Shown here one piece after another: positions 11,755 through 22,040 of a stretch of 64,000 nucleotides of DNA. The stretch is taken from NCBI GenBank assembly GCA_029582155.1, contig CM055901.1, positions 27,850,152-27,914,151 of the forward strand, in the 5' to 3' direction. Under the pieces are notes generated by a model. It saw only the letters and a list, made by a program, of their open reading frames with translations. It did not search any database and had not been told where the DNA came from. Made by a program: the position numbers and the translations under genes. Position 1 is the stretch's first letter, and each line of letters begins with the position of its first letter. The DNA comes from Panopea generosa. Lineage: Eukaryota; Mollusca; Bivalvia; Adapedonta; Hiatellidae.

Positions 11755-12037
11755 TTAAACACCTTAAGAAAATTGGTGGTATGTGTTGGTATTAAAGACA
11801 GGCATTCTGAGCAGGTTTAGTATTTATATGAAAGTGTATTTTGGTAAAATAAAAATTTGTTGATATTAATCAAGAGTTCTGACTTAACTTTAGAATACTT
11901 TAAAGTAAGGTTAAAGACAACTTTTAGAATGTTTTTTTTTTATTTTTGTTTTATTTGTCTTTAAATATTTTATTTCTTATATACATACAGGTCATGTAAA
12001 TAGCAACACATTGTACATAACACAATAATGAAAATTA

Positions 12038-12156
12038 GGCCATAATAAATTAATTGCTCGATTATCATCCCCGACCACCCCCTAATATTTATGCCGCTCT
12101 GACCTTTTTTATTTTCATAAAATACAAAAATACCCCCCACCTCCCCCTTTTAAGAA
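12038..12156. mobile_element. Harbinger-like MITE, copy B5, right end lost
   Basis: TTA (12035-12037) precedes GGCCATAATAAATTAATTGC, and the family interior ('tttatgccgctctgacc', 'ccccctttTAAGAA') follows. The right inverted end is absent: sequence after about 12156 no longer matches. Confidence 0.75.
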
Positions 12157-12587
12157 GTCTTTGTGTGGGTATTACATTATCATGTCAAGATATAAAACTA
12201 CTACACAAGTATATTCAAGATAAATATTTAATATAATTATATAATTGATTAACAATAAAATTAATATTGTGACTGTTTTTATAATGAAGTATTGTCATAA
12301 TGGGTTATAGAAATATTAGATACCTCTGTGTATTAATTGAGAAATAAGTTGATGTATGTCAGTAGATAAAGGAGAGTAGATAAGAGAAGGAACCGGAGGT
12401 TAGGATAAAGAAGATGAATACTTTGATTTGTTGATTAATTAATTAACTCAGTGGTCCCATTTGCTGTTATGTTGTCAAAGCTTATCTTTTGTTATTGCTT
12501 GGATTATTCTTTCTATATTTTCAATATGTTTTAAATATTTGATAAAATTGGTAAACATGGGAATTGTGTTTTTAACAATATAGAGTT

Positions 12588-13248
12588 GTGACTGGTTTGT
12601 GTGTTGGTAAAGGTTCAGACTGGGTTGTAAATGTTCAGACTGGTTTTTGATGGTTTGTAAAGGTTCAAACTGGTTTGTGTTGGTTTGTAAAGGTTCTCAC
12701 TGTTGGTGATGGCTTGTAAAAAATCAGAATGGTTTTTGATGGTTTGTAAAAGTTCAGACTGGTTTGTAAAGGTTCAGAATGGTTATTTGATGATTTGTAA
12801 AGGTTCAGACTGGTTTGTGAAGGTTCAGACTGTTTTTTCTTGGTTTGTAATGGTTCAGACTAGTTTATGTTAGTTTGTAAAGGTTCAGACTGGTTTGTGT
12901 TAGTTTGTAAAGGTTCAGACTGGTTTGTGAAGGTTTAGACTGATTTGTCTTGGTTTGTAAAAGTTCAGACTGGTTTGTGATGGGTTGTAAAGGTTCAGAC
13001 TGGCTTGTGTTGGTTTGTAAAGGTTCAGACTTGTTTGCGTTGGTTTGTGAAGTTTTAGATTGGTTTGTAAAGCGTCAGACGGGTTTGTGTTAGTTTGTTA
13101 AGGTTCAGACTGGTTTGTGTTAGTTTGTAAAGGTTCAGACTGGTATGTGTTAGTTTGTTAAGGTTCAGACTGGTTTGTGTTAGATTGTAAATGTTAAGAC
13201 TGGTTTGTGTTGGTTTGTAATGGTTCAGACTTGTTTGTTGATGTCCAC
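12588..13248. repeat. 30-bp minisatellite
   Basis: Repeat core 'aaaggttcagactggtttgt' plus 'gttggtttgt', about 22 diverged units. Some units are shortened to about 20 bp. No long frame is open through it. Confidence 0.95.
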
Positions 13249-13285
13249 TGATTTGTGATGATACATAAGAGTTGTGTGTTTGTTA

Positions 13286-13750
13286 AAGGGATTATATTGG
13301 CATATTACCGGCAATTCCCTGTCCTAAATACACACGCCCAGCATGAAGATGCACTTATATCTTAGAGATATACACGTCTAAAGTGTCTAAATGCATAACC
13401 TCTTTATTACCGGATTTTTGAAGCCACGTTTTTGTTTTTGATACATTCACCATTTTCAATGAACCGCTTTTGGGTTTCCAATCAATCATCGGATAACATC
13501 GTGAAGACTCATTCCTGATCTCGTTTTCCAGGCTTTGTTCAGGAATTTTACGGAGTTCATTGTTAACATTGTGCAATACTTTATTGCGGGACGTATTAAA
13601 GTTTTGGCCAATATTCAATTACTGTTGATTTGATAACTTTCAAGTAAATGAAAGTTACACGTCAATACATAAGCATTATTTTCTGCACACTGCATACAGA
13701 AAAAGTCTGGAGTTACAGCGTGTTTGTGTTACTTGCCAATATAATCCCTT
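13286..13750. mobile_element. 465-bp TIR element with an internal open frame
   Basis: Perfect 17-bp inverted ends AAGGGATTATATTGGCA at 13286-13302 and, inverted, 13734-13750, with TA on both outer sides (13284-13285, 13751-13752). A degenerate TTAA (TTAA left, TTAT right) is an alternative target reading. Beyond the 17 bp the arms are unrelated. It carries a minus-strand open frame over more than half its length. I cannot assign a superfamily from the ends alone. Confidence 0.7.
13355..13618 (-). CDS. Open frame inside the TIR element, no ATG start
   Basis: 88 codons between stops, from a TTG directly after TAA and ending in a stop at 13355. The sequence is charged, asparagine-rich and not repetitive (NIGQNFNTSRNKVLHN ... 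WKPKSGSLKMVNVSK ... LDTLDVYISKI), unlike the low-complexity frames elsewhere. It lacks an ATG near its head, so it is either a piece of a host exon captured by the element, a remnant of a transposase, or chance. I do not recognise the family. Confidence 0.25.
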   Translation of the reverse strand: MNIGQNFNTSRNKVLHNVNNELRKIPEQSLENEIRNESSRCYPMIDWKPKSGSLKMVNVSKTKTWLQKSGNKEVMHLDTLDVYISKI

Positions 13751-13789
13751 TATGGAACACTGTGAGTGAGCTAGTAATGAATTACTTAC

Positions 13790-13836
13790 AAAGTAGGAAA
13801 CTCTGCATTTCAGCTTTGAACATTTTATTCCTTCGG
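13790..13836 (-). other. Possible 47-nt minus-strand exon (weak)
   Basis: The donor is strong (minus-strand CTTT then GTAAGTAAT) and one frame is open (RRNKMFKAEMQSFLL). The acceptor 'caatcttaaactag' has a poor pyrimidine tract. Just outside the TIR element. Confidence 0.2.
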
Positions 13837-13839
13837 CTA

Positions 13840-14420
13840 GTTTAAGATTGGTGCTTTTGCATCAACTGTCATAGAATAATTGTACTCACATTAAACCTCA
13901 TACACAGTCATCGAACATAATAAAAGATCATTCTTTAGTAGACTGGTATATCGATGGGTTATAAATGGATTTATTTTTCGTTGATTTAAATTGGTCTGTG
14001 GCGGATGATGTATATTGTAACTATTGAATGTTCTTTGAAAAATGATGTGGTTAACATCAGTGTGCTTTAGGTCTCACTTTACACCCCCTTTTTTTCTCAA
14101 GGGTAACATGATTATTATGCTTAAAGACAGTCCTATAAAATTTTGTTTGAAATATTTTCAAAATGGTTCACAATGGTTGTGATTTCTTGCTCCAAATTAG
14201 TAGAGCAAAAGTTGGCATAAGATATATTGCAAAAAGACATCACTGGTGTTAAAAAAGTTACTTTTAAGGGATTTTAACAAATTCCCAGTATTTGCTTTCA
14301 AATTAAAACTTTACAAAACATTTACCAAAATACCTCTGAACACACTGACCTAAGAGTTTTTGCCACTGTCTGTTTCACAAAATTATCTGTTGACAATGTT
14401 TAAAGGGGTTTTTCTCACAG
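13840..14420. other. AT-rich stretch without recognised features
   Basis: No element or gene is supported before the exon-like segment at 14421. Runs of T occur around 14090. Confidence 0.4.
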
Positions 14421-14515
14421 ATGTGAAGTCATTTTCTTCTATTGATGACAACGTATATGAACCCCGATGTTATGGGAGGTTTTGCTCAAGATGGCTATTT
14501 GATGATTGGATACTG
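14421..14515 (+). other. Candidate 95-nt internal exon
   Basis: Bounded by 'aaaggggtttttctcacag' and a GTAATT donor. Only one of three frames is open, giving VKSFSSIDDNVYEPRC then YGRFCSRWLFDDWIL, with entry phase 1 and exit phase 0. The composition (acidic, aromatic, two cysteines) is protein-like and not repeat-derived as far as I can see. No family recognised. Its exit phase agrees with the phase-0 candidates at 26783, 31052, 37205 and 57986. A minus-strand exon candidate at 14626 competes with it. Confidence 0.35.
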
Positions 14516-14625
14516 GTAATTGCAATGGAATGGGATTGGTTTCAATGCCATTTTCATCACATTACAGGATATATATAACATCTTGGTTAGTTTTAGTTTT
14601 CTGAAGTGTTTGCAAAGATTCTCAC

Positions 14626-14701
14626 CGGAAATGTTTGAACTAAACACGACAACAAACTCAGTGGTGAGAAATGAGTGACTTTGAGACCGCACCATAAACC
14701 A
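14626..14701 (-). other. Candidate 76-nt minus-strand exon
   Basis: On the minus strand 'gggtctcctgatgcacag' precedes an open frame (WFMVRSQSHSFLTTEFVVVF...) that ends at a GTGAGA donor. Length and signals are acceptable. Proximity to an opposite-strand candidate means at least one of the two is probably false. Confidence 0.25.
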
Positions 14702-14765
14702 CTGTGCATCAGGAGACCCTTACTAATAATAGTTGATAGGATGTATCAAACTAGTGCTCAAAATA

Positions 14766-14943
14766 CAGTCCAACCTGTCTTAAGCAGCCAATAAAGGGAA
14801 GGAGCAAAATGGGCCTTTTAAGACAGGTTGTTGCTTAATACAGGTTAATTTGCTATAAAAGCATAGAAATGGGAAATAGTAAATGTTGCTGCTTAAGACA
14901 AGTGGCTGTTTAATAGAGGTGACCACTTACACGGGTTTGACTG
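14766..14943 (-). mobile_element. TA-flanked MITE, copy C1
   Basis: 178 bp between TA dinucleotides (14764-14765, 14944-14945), starting CAGTCCAACCTGTCTTAAGC and ending ACGGGTTTGACTG. Inverted ends of the CAGTCAAACC type with TA duplication suggest the Tc1/mariner superfamily. Opposite orientation to the copy at 57256. Confidence 0.8.
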
Positions 14944-14969
14944 TATAGTATTCATAAATGGGACCAAAT

Positions 14970-15250
14970 TGGTGGTCTGGGGCTAGAGTGCCCCCTAGCA
15001 TTCAGAAGATCGTTGGTTTGTTCCCCAACTTGGTCGTACCAAAGACTGTACTAGAAGCTCAACATTTAGAGGATAGTTCTAGGTCTGGATGGCCGGGGGT
15101 CAGTATAATGTGACTGGGTGAGATATCATACCATGTGTCTGCAGCATGATACTCTAGTTTCGCAGCGCAAATACTGTCTCAAGTAGACTAGGTTGCAATA
15201 TAACTGAAATTTTTTAAAAACGATGCTAGACACCATACAACAATACATAA
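14970..15250 (+). mobile_element. tRNA-derived SINE, family F1 (older copy)
   Basis: A degraded tRNA-like head ('tggtctggggctagagtgcc', 'ttggtttgttcccc') is followed by the family body 'cgtaccaaagact' ... 'ggtcagtataatgtgactgggt' ... 'accatgtgtctgcagcatgat'. It matches the copy at 62921 over its length with many substitutions and a few gaps. Confidence 0.75.
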
Positions 15251-15778
15251 ACTGGTCAGGGCGAGTGCAAAATGTAGCATACTGAAACATGACTTCCCGT
15301 GTGATATTGAAGACACAACAGCGCAACATAATATCGTAATATTTTAAATGTTTAAACAGTCACTGATCTGTGGGTATTATTTGTCAAAATTCTAAGGGTA
15401 ATTTTTTTATAAAAATGGTAGTATTTTGTAAGTCTTCAAGCTTTTTTTAAATAATAATCACATATTTAAAGGTGAAAAAAACAAACCCTTCTTTATTGAG
15501 ATAAGAAACTTCATTACTTGCCCTCTTATAAATCTTTGTACATTAATCTACATACTTCAATAAAATTTCCTAAGATTTACATTTTGTAAATAAGCTGTTC
15601 AAATACAAGGCAATTTACTTAACCATGATTCTATACAATTTGCTTATTGAACACAATATTGAAAGATTTTCTGCTATTCAAAGATTTTGCTTCATTTAGT
15701 CTGGTATGTATTTACATTGACTGCACATATTTGCAGGGGTATTCCCTATTTCCTGGATCTTAAAACGTAATGACCATT

Positions 15779-16320
15779 GTGGCAACCTTTAGTGTAACAA
15801 AAACCCAAAGGGTTGACACCGCATTTCCCCCCCCTATCCCTCCTCCTTCCCCCCCCCCCCCCGACCTAAAAAAAAATGGGTTTTGTTACACTTAGGGTTA
15901 CGGTTGCCAGCCACCGTAAGTGTAACAACTAAGCATATTTTTGAACATGTATTTACATTTGATTGTAACATGGATTCACTTAGTACAACAATTTTTTTCA
16001 ACTAGAAATTTATTTATCCCTGCTCTATGTAAAAAAGTGGTAGAGGGGGGAGGTGCATATAGTGTTACCGATGTTCGTCTGTTTGCACACAAATAGGTAG
16101 TTAAGTGCCTAGAGTTTAGGGTTAGTAATTTTTTGGACGGTTGATAAAAAAATATCTACTGTGTTTTTATCTTGGACATTTTGTTATTATGGAACACTTT
16201 TAATAAAATTATCACTTAGTGTTCGAAAAAACAATGTTGGAATTACTTTTTTTAGAACACTTAGTGATAATTATTAAAAGTGTTACACTAAGGGTTTTTG
16301 TAACACTAAGGGTTGCCACA
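15779..16320. mobile_element. Mutator-like non-autonomous element with 9-bp TSD
   Basis: Inverted ends GTGGCAACCTTTAGTGTAAC (left) and the complement of GTGGCAACCCTTAGTGTTAC (right), extending to about 30 bp. The 9-bp direct repeat ATGACCATT flanks it perfectly (15770-15778 and 16321-16329). A 9-bp duplication is typical of the Mutator/MULE group. The interior holds poly-C runs (15825-15862), further copies of 'agtgtaacaa' and a second palindrome (16193-16285). No transposase. Confidence 0.75.
16193..16285. repeat. Internal hairpin of the Mutator-like element
   Basis: Left arm begins 'aacacttttaataaaattat' and ends 'gtgttcgaaaaaa'. The right arm (16246-16285) is its near-complement, with a loop of about 13 nt. 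It could be a nested small MITE or part of the element. Confidence 0.65.
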
Positions 16321-16693
16321 TGACCATTGTTCACCAGATCCGTAAAAGTATTTGCCATAGTTCCACAAAAATATTTCCCCTCAGATCTCTAAAAATAAGC
16401 CTTTGATCCCTGAAAGTAATGGCCAATGTTCCCCATATTCCTAAAAGTAATTGGCCATGTTCCCCAGATATCCAAAACCCCTAGGAGGGCCTCAGATGCA
16501 ACTATAACATTAAAATACCACAGTCTGCAATCCATATTTTGGAAAGGGGCATAACTCTGTTAAAAATTGTTTATATAGACGTCGATAACAGCCAAATGCC
16601 TGGGATAGACTAAAACTTACGATGGGTAAATGATGATATTAAGATGGTTGTATAGCTTAGAATATTTTCCCTTCTGTACTTAACATTGCCTGA

Positions 16694-16935
16694 AGGGGTC
16701 TTCCAGGGATGTTTCATGATCACCTTCTTTTCACTGCTAACGTTGTAGGTTCGAGTCCCGCTCGCTCCAAAAACCTTTTTGAAAAAAAGTTTGCCAGTTA
16801 CTTGCAGAAGGATGGTGGTTCTACTTCTAAGATTCATTCTGAGGTCTTCCTCCTGGAATAAAACTGAATAAATATGTCATATAATTTTTATAATCTGAAA
16901 TGTTTTGGAAGTAACATAAAACAAAAAAAAAACAA
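16694..16935 (+). mobile_element. tRNA-derived SINE, family F4
   Basis: The head ends with a clear B box ('ggttcgagtcccgc'). The body has 'gccagttacttgcagaagga' then 'tggtggttctac' and 'gtcttcctcctggaataaaac', and the tail is A-rich. The tRNA-like head is long, as expected for a leucine/serine-type tRNA source (better seen at 19005). Confidence 0.75.
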
Positions 16936-18538
16936 TTTGCCTGATTTTAAAAATATAAGGCAAAAATGTAAACCATATGAAGTTGATGTGTCGCATATGC
17001 CTTCTAGTATCCTAATGTCAAGGTCATGACTAGATGGGGGGGGGTCAAAGGTCATACGGTTATAATTTCACTTTACATAAAACAAACTTTACTACCTCAT
17101 TAGATAGTCTGATTTTAAAAATATACCACAGTTAAAATTATTCAACAAGAAATCTGCATGTCATTATAAGTGGCTCATGGACACATGTTTAAAAGATAAT
17201 TTTACTCCAGAATGACCTAGTTTTATAAAAAATGTAGTTGTTTTTGTATGTCATTAATAATATGATATACTGGGAGTTTATATTTCCTAATTGTTTGTAC
17301 TTGGGTTACACTTCTACGTCTCGCGTTCATAAAGTTGCCTTAAAGTGGACCGTAATTGCTTAATTGCCATGACATGGATGAAACTTTGTTAATGTGTGCA
17401 TGCTTATACTCTGAGGCAGTACTATATAATATATTGGGCTCCTTACTTCAAACCTTAAAGGTCAAGGTGGTATTACAGCTTTACATTTTCGGAATTGAAA
17501 ATATTGTCCAGAGAACTCTACCGCCATCTGTGGTTGAATTAGGCTGAAACTTGGTGGGAATGATTCTAACATATTGGAATTTTTTGTAATGAATTTCTTT
17601 TAGAAGAATTTTTTTTTTCAGACTAAAGCAGGACTGTAAAGTGTAAAATGGTAACACCATAGTTACAAAGCATAGAATTTTATAGGTGTCCCAAAGTTTA
17701 GGAGTGAAAAATGATCAGATTTTTTAAAAATTCTAATATGTCCCAACTTTTATTATCAAAAAAAAAGGGTAAAAAATCAAGGTTTCCAAATACATAGGGT
17801 ATATACGGTGCATCAAATATTACCACAGAAAAAAATGATGTGTAAAAATCAAATGGTGGGATGTCTGTCCAAACCTTTTAGTACAGCTGTCTGAGCTATC
17901 AGCAACAATTACTCTTAAACACAGAAAATACACCCACTAACAAGGCTGCACTTGTTGTTTTACTGGTCCTCTCATCTATAACGGGGCTCTGTTCCATATC
18001 GTAATTATAGTTTATAAGTAGGCAAAGTACTTACCAGTGATAAGTGATAGCTTCAATAATGGACTTTCCGGAAATCATATCTCTGTTATATTATACTAGA
18101 TCACTCTAGAGGTCTATAAAGTGAGATGTGTGTCTCTGGGAGAAAAGGTAGCTTGGTTATAAAAAATAAAGTATAAATATGGCTACAGTTGGTAGCTGCT
18201 GTACATGTTACAATGATGTTATGTGACTGATAATACAGTAACATGTGGATTAAATTTAAATGTCCCTTTTAGCAAAGTTTCAGCTTACGATAAAACGTAA
18301 CAGATGTAACGTGGTACCTATTATAATTGTGTATTGTTTGGTTTTTTTTTAAATCTCCCAATAGCCAACTACTTGTACGATTATATAATAACTTTTTAAG
18401 TTGATTTTCAAACATGCTGCAGTTTAGTATAGAGAGTTACCCACATTTTAGTGACTGAAGGACAATTTTTGCACTAAAAAATCGTAGTATGTTATTTGGT
18501 TTGGAATAGTACTAAGATGGACAATAGAGAATGTGAAA
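16936..18538. other. Non-coding stretch without supported genes
   Basis: I see no gene. A 'ccgccatctgtggttgaatt' stretch near 17520 resembles the core modules of Helentron-like repeats but occurs only once. A segment at 17612-17650 has splice-like borders but stops in all frames. A minus-strand GTAAGTAC donor near 18034 has only a weak acceptor. Confidence 0.4.
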
Positions 18539-18787
18539 GGGTCCTGCGTGGCCAAGTGGTCTGAGGTGTTGTCTCAATATCACTTACCTCTCCTCACCAC
18601 TAAGGTCATAGGTTAGGTCCAGCTCACTCAAAAAACTTTACAGAGATAAATTTGCCAGTTACTTGCGGAAGGACAGTGGTTCTACTCAGATTCTTCTTCG
18701 ACCAATTAAAATAAAACTGGATATGCCATAAATAATCTGAAATGGGTTAAAAGTGGCATTTAACCCCATTAAAAAAAAAAAAAAAAT
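18539..18787 (+). mobile_element. tRNA-derived SINE, family F4
   Basis: Head 'gcgtggccaagtggtctgag' with a degraded B box ('ggttaggtccagc'), conserved 'gccagttacttgcggaagga', then 'ataaaactggatatgcc' and an A-run of about 16 at the 3' end. Faces the inverted copy at 19005-19253. Confidence 0.8.
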
Positions 18788-19004
18788 TGGCTTCGCACAA
18801 AAACGTGACAATTGATGTGTGATAAACAGGACAGACCATTGTTTCTCTGCGTAACTCAAATTCGATGCTTTGTACAACAGTTGGTAGTTATTGTCATGCC
18901 GGTCTGTATAATTTACAGGTCATTGATAAACAAAGACAGTGGAGGTAACAGTAACAGCAGAATATAAAGGCAAACAAGCTTGCAATCTTTGTGATTTAGT
19001 TAAG

Positions 19005-19253
19005 ATTTTTTTTTGTTTTTTTAATGGGGTTTAATGCCATTTTCAACACTTTTCAGGTTATATATGGCATAGCCAGTTTTACTGGTGGAGGAAGACCTCA
19101 GACTGAGTAGAACCACTGTCCTTCCACAAGTAACTGGAAACTTTCTCACATGAAGTTTTTGGAGCAAGCAGGACTCGAACCTATTACTTTAGCGGTGAGA
19201 GGCAAGTGATCTTGAGACAGGTCCTTAGACCACTCGGCCTCGGAGGACCCTTC
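19005..19253 (-). mobile_element. tRNA-derived SINE, family F4
   Basis: On the minus strand the head reads GGGTCCTCCGAGGCCGAGTG then GTCTAAGG, with a good B box (GGTTCGAGTCC), as in a leucine/serine-type tRNA. The body and poly-A tail match the family. Lies about 220 bp from the plus-strand copy at 18539. Confidence 0.85.
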
Positions 19254-19994
19254 AAACACAATTTTTAAAATGTGAGTTTAAAAAATTTGATTGAAAATAT
19301 AAATTTTAAATTTTGGGAGCATTAAAAAAAAAATTTGCTGTTGTATTGGTATACGCTATATCGGGAACAGCAGATTATATATATACATAACCTGTAAAAA
19401 TGTAAACTCTACCTGTGCTGTGCTTTGCAATGTAGTTCATGTAATGTCAAAGTCAAGATAAACAGTTAAATGGATCAATTAATGTAATTAATTACCGGCC
19501 ATTAAATGCATTGATTTTATTCACAGACATGCAAATTGTTCTGCCTATTATTTAAGATGGTCAAATTGACCCCGGTATTGTCTGCTCAGTCATTAATTGA
19601 TGATATTTTTAGGTGTGAGCAGGAATTAATATACAAGCTTTTGATGACATGGATTGTGATAAATGAAGCAGTTAATGACTTGGATTAAGGCACTGGTTCA
19701 CTGTGTTATGTTTCTGCTACAATTCCACAACGAGCACCTGCTTCATGCTATTGCCATCTGCTTAATTGTAATGTTAGGATGGGTAATCGTTTGTGGATGT
19801 CTTAGTTTGTTAGATCAAAAGGCATGGAAAATTTTAAGCATGGTGTTCAATTTAAATTCTCTGATTTAAGAATTAAAAAAACAAAAAAACTTTGGTGATT
19901 CACAATGGAAATTGTTAGTCACTAACATATCTCCAAGCCACAATTCTTAAATGATAATCATTTATTCAGTATTGAACTTTGTTGTATTTGTATT
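19254..19994. other. Non-coding stretch with one small hydrophobic frame
   Basis: A true ATG at 19663 opens a 68-codon plus-strand frame (to 19869) rich in leucine, valine and isoleucine, which could form one membrane segment. There is no other support. Otherwise nothing is recognised. Confidence 0.3.
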
Positions 19995-20335
19995 GCGTTG
20001 TGATGTATTGTGCAGTACTTTATAATGTATTGTTTTGTATTATATTCACTATTGTGTTGTGTAGTATTGTACTTTATTGTATTGTATTATTTTGTAGTAT
20101 TGTACTTTATTGTATTGTTTTGTTTTTGTATTGTACATTATTGCATTGTATTGTGTAGTATTGTAATTGTATTGTGTAGTATTGTATTGCATTGTGAAGT
20201 TCTGTATTGTATTGTTATGTATTGTATTGCATTGTGTAGTATATTGTCTTGTATTGCATTGTGTAGTATTGTATTTTATTGTGTAGTGTATTGTAGTATG
20301 TAGTATATTGTATTGTGTGGTATTGTGTTAACCAT
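19995..20335. repeat. TATTG-rich low-complexity tract
   Basis: Irregular repeats of 'tattgtattg' and 'tgtgtagtattg'. The apparent 97-codon plus-strand frame through it (Y, C, I, V and L rich) is an artefact of the repeat. Confidence 0.85.
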
Positions 20336-20355
20336 AGCTTCCAATTATTTTTCAG

Positions 20356-20521
20356 TCATATCATGACAGTGTCTATGCAAAGAGGTGCCACACTGGAGTA
20401 TGACACCATAGAAACATGGTATGATACCCAAACCCAGTCACATTTTTCTGACAAAGAGTTGACAAGATCTTATCAAAATAAGATAGCTTCTAGTACCATA
20501 AAAATTAATAAAACAGAATAA
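20356..20521 (+). other. Possible exon after the TATTG tract (weak)
   Basis: An acceptor-like 'ccaattatttttcag' is followed by an open frame reading HIMTVSMQRGATLEYDTIET and on to a TAA at 20521. A GTATGA donor is available near 20418. The phase does not fit the other plus-strand candidates, so it would belong to another transcript or be chance. Confidence 0.2.
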
Positions 20522-21370
20522 TCAGGTATTTTAAAATATATTTTGTTTTCTTAGATAGAATAGAAAAACACTTTTTTTATATTTTAATGGAGCAGGGAAT
20601 AAAGAACATTATGCTACATATACTATCATGTGTCAATATATATGTTATATGCAATGTACAAACCTTTAATTCTTGAATAGTTGAATAGTAATGAGAATGT
20701 TCCATATAAATCTGTGTTGTGGCACAGCTTGAATTTGATTATAAAGCTCCTCTGAGAGACTGAACAAATATTCAAATATTCACATATTGCATGATGGGGA
20801 GACATGCAAATTTTGTTTCCCGAGATGTAAGATTACGACATGAAATAAATTGTTTCACATTTTTTGCTTCCATGATTAAGGGAAATACGCCATATTCGGG
20901 TTCGGATAGCTTTCCCTCTGAGGTTTGAGTTCAAAAGATGGGTATTACCATAATGTGAATTAGGTTAAAGACTGTGGTGGTGTTTCCATGGCAATTGTTT
21001 TTGACAGAAGCTCAGATAAACACACAATTTCTGTCGCAGGAATGTTCTGTATAACTGTCATGTGTCGAGGATGGCGTCATGAGTATTATCATGTTTGTAT
21101 GGCATTGCATGCTTAATGCATGATTATTTTAGTTTGCGATTGAATGCAAGCAGATTTCACACCCATGCATTTGATACTGTGCATGAAATAGAATAATATT
21201 GAATATAAAGCATAGTATCACTCTCCAGAGATTGTAGAACACAAAGAATTTTCAATTTGTATTTGTAGCGCGAATTCACTTGTTTTAAGAAGAACGTTAT
21301 TAGTTTATTAAATATTGTGTGTCAGACTATAGTTCTTGGAGATGAATATTTTCATATGGTTCTTTGGTCA
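20522..21370. other. Non-coding stretch without recognised features
   Basis: I see no gene or repeat family here. Confidence 0.45.
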
Positions 21371-22040
21371 TTATACCCCCAGATACAAAAAAATATGGGA
21401 CTATATAGGAGTCACGCTCGTCCGTCTGTGGACAATTTTTGTGATCGCTGTTTCTCAGCAACCATAGGCCAGAATTCAATGAAACTTCACAAGAGTGTGG
21501 CATTTTAGACACGTTGCATGAGAATAACTTTTCAGTGAGCTATGGCCCTTTTAATTTTTCAGACATATTTTTTGTGGTTGTTATTTCTTGGCAACCATTG
21601 GCTGGAATTCAATGAAACTTCACAAGAGTGACTGGTACCAAGCCTAGTTGTGCATATTGTCTGCATGTTGCAGGTCATTGAGTTATGGCCCTTTGAATTT
21701 TTCAGACATTTTTTTTGTCGTTGCTATTTCTCAGCAACCATTGGTTGGAATACAATGACACTTCACAAAAAGTCATTGGTACCAAGCTTAGTAGTGTATA
21801 TCATCGACATGTTGCGCCCAAATAATTTTTCAATGAGTTATCGCCCTTTGAATTTTTTAGACAATTTTTTTTTTGTGGTTGCTGTTTCTCGGCAACCATT
21901 AGCTAGAATTCAATGACACTCTTCACAAAAGTGATTGGTTACTCTAATTGGTTCACTGTGTCAAAGCAGGCAACAAAAAAGGTGCAATAACTGTCATGGC
22001 GCCATCTGGGGGTATTCATCACCTTCAGTGATATTTCTAA
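21371..22040 (+). mobile_element. Helentron/pearl-like element, family HA, copy 1
   Basis: It starts TTATACCCCCAGATAC. The 3' part has CTGGGGGTATTCATCACC, a subterminal inverted match to ATACCCCC, and ends with a hairpin ATCAC-CTTCA-GTGAT and TATTTCTAA followed by T. The core is about 3.5 tandem modules of about 140 bp, each with 'tctcagcaaccattgg', 'aattcaatgaaacttcac' and 'gagttatggccctt'. This is the layout known for non-autonomous Helentrons. No Rep/helicase is present. Confidence 0.65.

Larger units (their letters stand above)
15735..16500. repeat. AGATCT-rich interspersed repeat, interrupted
   Basis: Modules such as 'ttccccagatctctaaaa' and 'gtaatggccaatgttcccc' recur about every 30 bp (16329-16500), continuing a left part at 15735-15778 ('attccctatttcctggatct'). 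The same family appears at 61505 and 63680. The Mutator-like element at 15779-16320 is inserted in it. Confidence 0.7.

Noticed and set aside
17612-17650. Exon after a long T-rich acceptor, ending at GTAACA
   Set aside because: Stops in all three frames and a poor donor.
20010-20303. 97-codon plus-strand hydrophobic frame as a membrane protein
   Set aside because: Low-complexity TATTG-type tract; the composition follows from the repeat.
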